Source: Reyranella sp.
Lineage (GTDB): Bacteria; Pseudomonadota; Alphaproteobacteria; Reyranellales; Reyranellaceae
Direction: 5' to 3'
DNA length: 64,000 nt
NCBI RefSeq assembly: GCF_004297265.1
Contig: NZ_SCUT01000040.1
Coordinates: 1-64,000, forward strand
Shown here in pieces: positions 62,542 through 64,000 of the stretch; position 1 is the stretch's first letter; each line of letters begins with the position of its first letter. The translations under genes and the position numbers were made by a program. A model generated the notes under the pieces. The model was given only the letters and a program-made list of their open reading frames with translations. It did no database searches and was not told the DNA's origin.

Positions 62542-63357
62542 GTGGAAACGCTCGTTTCGGCCTACCCGCCGGCTGCCTGGGCGGCACTGCTTGGGACGGG
62601 CATTCTCATCGGCCTGCTGGCCGGGCTTCTGGGCGTCGGCGGCGGCATCGTCGCCGTCCCGATCCTGCTGGAAATCTTCGAATTCATGGGTATTTCGAGT
62701 TCGCTCGCGGTGTCGCTGGCGGTCGGTACGGCCCAGGCCAGTATCCTCATCGCCTCGACCACGGCCGCTGCCGCCCATTGGCGGGCCGGCACGATAGACC
62801 GCGAGCTGGTCCGGTCCTGGCTGCCGGCCCTGATGGTCGGGGCCATCATCGGATTGGCCTTGGGACCCCTGGCGCCGTCGCACGTGCTCACCAGCCTGTT
62901 CGCGGCGGTCGCTGCCGCCCTGGCCGTCAAGATGGCGGCAGGTGACCGCCTCATTATTGGGCATCGTCAGCCTCAGGGGCCGCTTGCCCACGTGCCTCCG
63001 ACGCTGGTTGGCGGGCTGGCCGCAGCGGTGGGCGTGGGTGGCGGGACATTGAGCACGCCCGTGCTGACGCTCTTCTCATTTTCCATCAAGCGCGCGATCG
63101 GTGCGGGCGCGCTGTTCAATCTCGTGATCGCGGTGCCTGCGACCCTCGTTTTCCTGTCAATGGATCTGGACACGCCGGGCCGGCCGGCCGATGCGCTAGG
63201 CGATGTCGCCCTGTTTTGCGTTGCGACCCTCTCGCTTCCGGCGCTCTTTGTCGCGCCGATCGCGGCGCGGTGGTCATCACGCGCGCCCGTCTCTGTGCTG
63301 CGGCGCTTGTTTGCGCTTTGCCTGGCCGTAATCGCAGTCCGTCTGCTGCTTAGATAG
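62542..63357 (+). CDS. TSUP (TauE/SafE, DUF81) family membrane permease
   Basis: A 271-residue protein of about eight helices with two DUF81 halves. GLLAGLLGVGGGIVAVPILL is the first signature and GGLAAAVGVGGGTLSTPVLT its repeat in the second half. Family members export or import sulfite, sulfoacetate, organosulfonates or other anions. The start is GTG at 62542 with GGGGA upstream. It stands alone; the second tctB begins 125 bp downstream, with no feature I can name in the gap. Confidence 0.87.
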   Translation: METLVSAYPPAAWAALLGTGILIGLLAGLLGVGGGIVAVPILLEIFEFMGISSSLAVSLAVGTAQASILIASTTAAAAHWRAGTIDRELVRSWLPALMVGAIIGLALGPLAPSHVLTSLFAAVAAALAVKMAAGDRLIIGHRQPQGPLAHVPPTLVGGLAAAVGVGGGTLSTPVLTLFSFSIKRAIGAGALFNLVIAVPATLVFLSMDLDTPGRPADALGDVALFCVATLSLPALFVAPIAARWSSRAPVSVLRRLFALCLAVIAVRLLLR

Positions 63358-63482
63358 TGCACTTAGCACTTGTATTGAACTTGGCTCTTGGGCAAAGCGG
63401 CCGAATTGTGTTTAGCTGTCCGCGGCCCAGGGGTTCGGGCCCAACAGCACATTGAAGACTACGCGTTTCTGGGGAGGCATCG

Positions 63483-63932
63483 TTGAATCGATTCCTGAGC
63501 AAGGACTTCCTGTCCGGGCTGATGTTCATTGGCTTCGGATTGGTCGCACTCTATTTCGGGCAGAAACTCGCCCTCGGCACGCCCGTGCGCATGGGGCCGG
63601 GCTACGTGCCGCGGATGCTCTCATTGACGTTGTTGGGGCTGGGAGTGTTGGTCTGCATCATTGCCGTCGTAAGCGGCAGCGAGCCGGTCGAACGGCCGAA
63701 ATGGAAGCCGATCACTCTGGTGACCCTCGGGATCATCTGCTTCGGGCTGCTGTTCGAGCGGGCCGGACTGATTCCGGCCCTTGTCGTCCTGATCATGGTC
63801 GCCTCGCTCGCGGGTGAGGAATTCAAGCTCACGGAGGTGATCGGCAACATCGTCGTCCTCTCCGTCCTCTGCACGCTCGTCTTCAAGGTCGGGTTAGGCA
63901 TGAATATCTACATCCTGCGCGGAGTCTGGTGA
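63483..63932 (+). CDS. tctB: TTT transporter small membrane subunit TctB (second set)
   Basis: A 149-residue four-helix protein. It has FLSGLMFIGFGLVALYFGQK, then VRMGPGYVPRMLSLTLLGLG, matching the TctB pattern, and ends in RGVW. The start is a TTG at 63483 with GGGGAGG 6 nt upstream. It is clearly different from the tctB at 55905, so this is a separate transporter. tctA follows after 1 bp; the receptor gene is not in the window. Confidence 0.87.
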   Translation: MNRFLSKDFLSGLMFIGFGLVALYFGQKLALGTPVRMGPGYVPRMLSLTLLGLGVLVCIIAVVSGSEPVERPKWKPITLVTLGIICFGLLFERAGLIPALVVLIMVASLAGEEFKLTEVIGNIVVLSVLCTLVFKVGLGMNIYILRGVW

Positions 63933-63933
63933 G

Positions 63934-64000
63934 ATGGAACTGCTCGACAATCTCGCACTGGGCTTCAGCGTCGCCTTCTCCTTCCAGAATCTGACCTACG
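63934..64000 (+). CDS. tctA: TctA-type large subunit, N-terminal fragment (cut by window edge)
   Basis: Only 22 codons are present (MELLDNLALGFSVAFSFQ then NLTY). The wording matches the typical TctA start, in which a short amphipathic segment precedes the first helix. It begins 1 bp after the second tctB, as expected for a tctBA pair, and continues past the right edge. Confidence 0.75.
   Translation, partial: MELLDNLALGFSVAFSFQNLTY

Overview
The window is high-GC alphaproteobacterial chromosome with dense, mostly operonic coding. The lineage is suggested by the EcfG/NepR general-stress pair, a GapR-family (DUF2312) protein, a 41-residue L36 with a single cysteine, and several Bug-type tripartite tricarboxylate (TTT) receptors. 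A soil or freshwater heterotroph of the Reyranella/Rhodospirillales kind would fit, but the genus is a guess. I see no rRNA, tRNA, CRISPR, phage or insertion sequence.

Layout. 1-1.3 kb: two EcfG-like sigma factors in tandem (the first cut by the window edge) followed by nepR. 1.6-7.2 kb: an SDR oxidoreductase, a small Flp pilin / prepilin peptidase / secreted-protein group, the LysM-psd-pssA phospholipid operon and a LOG-family nucleotide hydrolase. 7.4-11.6 kb: two non-homologous NADP isocitrate dehydrogenases side by side, then a DUF429 protein. 11.7-14.1 kb: a universal stress protein, a Bug receptor and GapR. 14.2-19.8 kb: a divergent catabolic unit with a NicC-like flavin monooxygenase and PuuE-like deacetylase on one side, and an NMT1-type ABC importer and MarR regulator on the other. 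Two near-identical 18-bp palindromes lie between them. 19.8-23.4 kb: DUF1244, a MocR regulator divergent from an EamA exporter, and an N-formylglutamate amidohydrolase.

23.4-30.2 kb is a compact carbon operon: glycerate kinase, a GFA protein, the complete threonate/tetronate pathway (otnK, otnC, otnI, ltnD) and pyruvate kinase. It is followed by three tiny paralogous single-helix membrane proteins. 30.9-40.8 kb (minus strand) holds a PaaK-like CoA ligase, a DUF2339 membrane protein, an amidohydrolase, a TPR protein and glycolate oxidase glcDEF. 40.8-43 kb: rpmJ with an intrinsic-terminator-like hairpin in its leader, a UdgX-type uracil-DNA glycosylase, DUF72 and clpS. 43-46 kb: an HpaB-type hydroxylase, a GST and a TauD-type dioxygenase. 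46-54.7 kb: an iron/putrescine-type ABC importer, hydantoinase/oxoprolinase subunits B and A, and a Bug receptor. 54.9-64 kb: a complete TctCBA transporter, an acyl-CoA-ligase-like enzyme, RidA, a lipid-anchored C13/caspase-like peptidase, a TetR/APH pair, a TSUP permease and the start of a second tctBA.

The overall theme is uptake and breakdown of small organic acids (C2-C4 hydroxyacids, carboxylates, N-heterocycle or amide compounds) feeding lower glycolysis and the TCA cycle. The least-explained items are the MarR-operator divergon, the three microproteins, a palindromic intergenic repeat present twice with compensating base changes, and the rpmJ leader hairpin.
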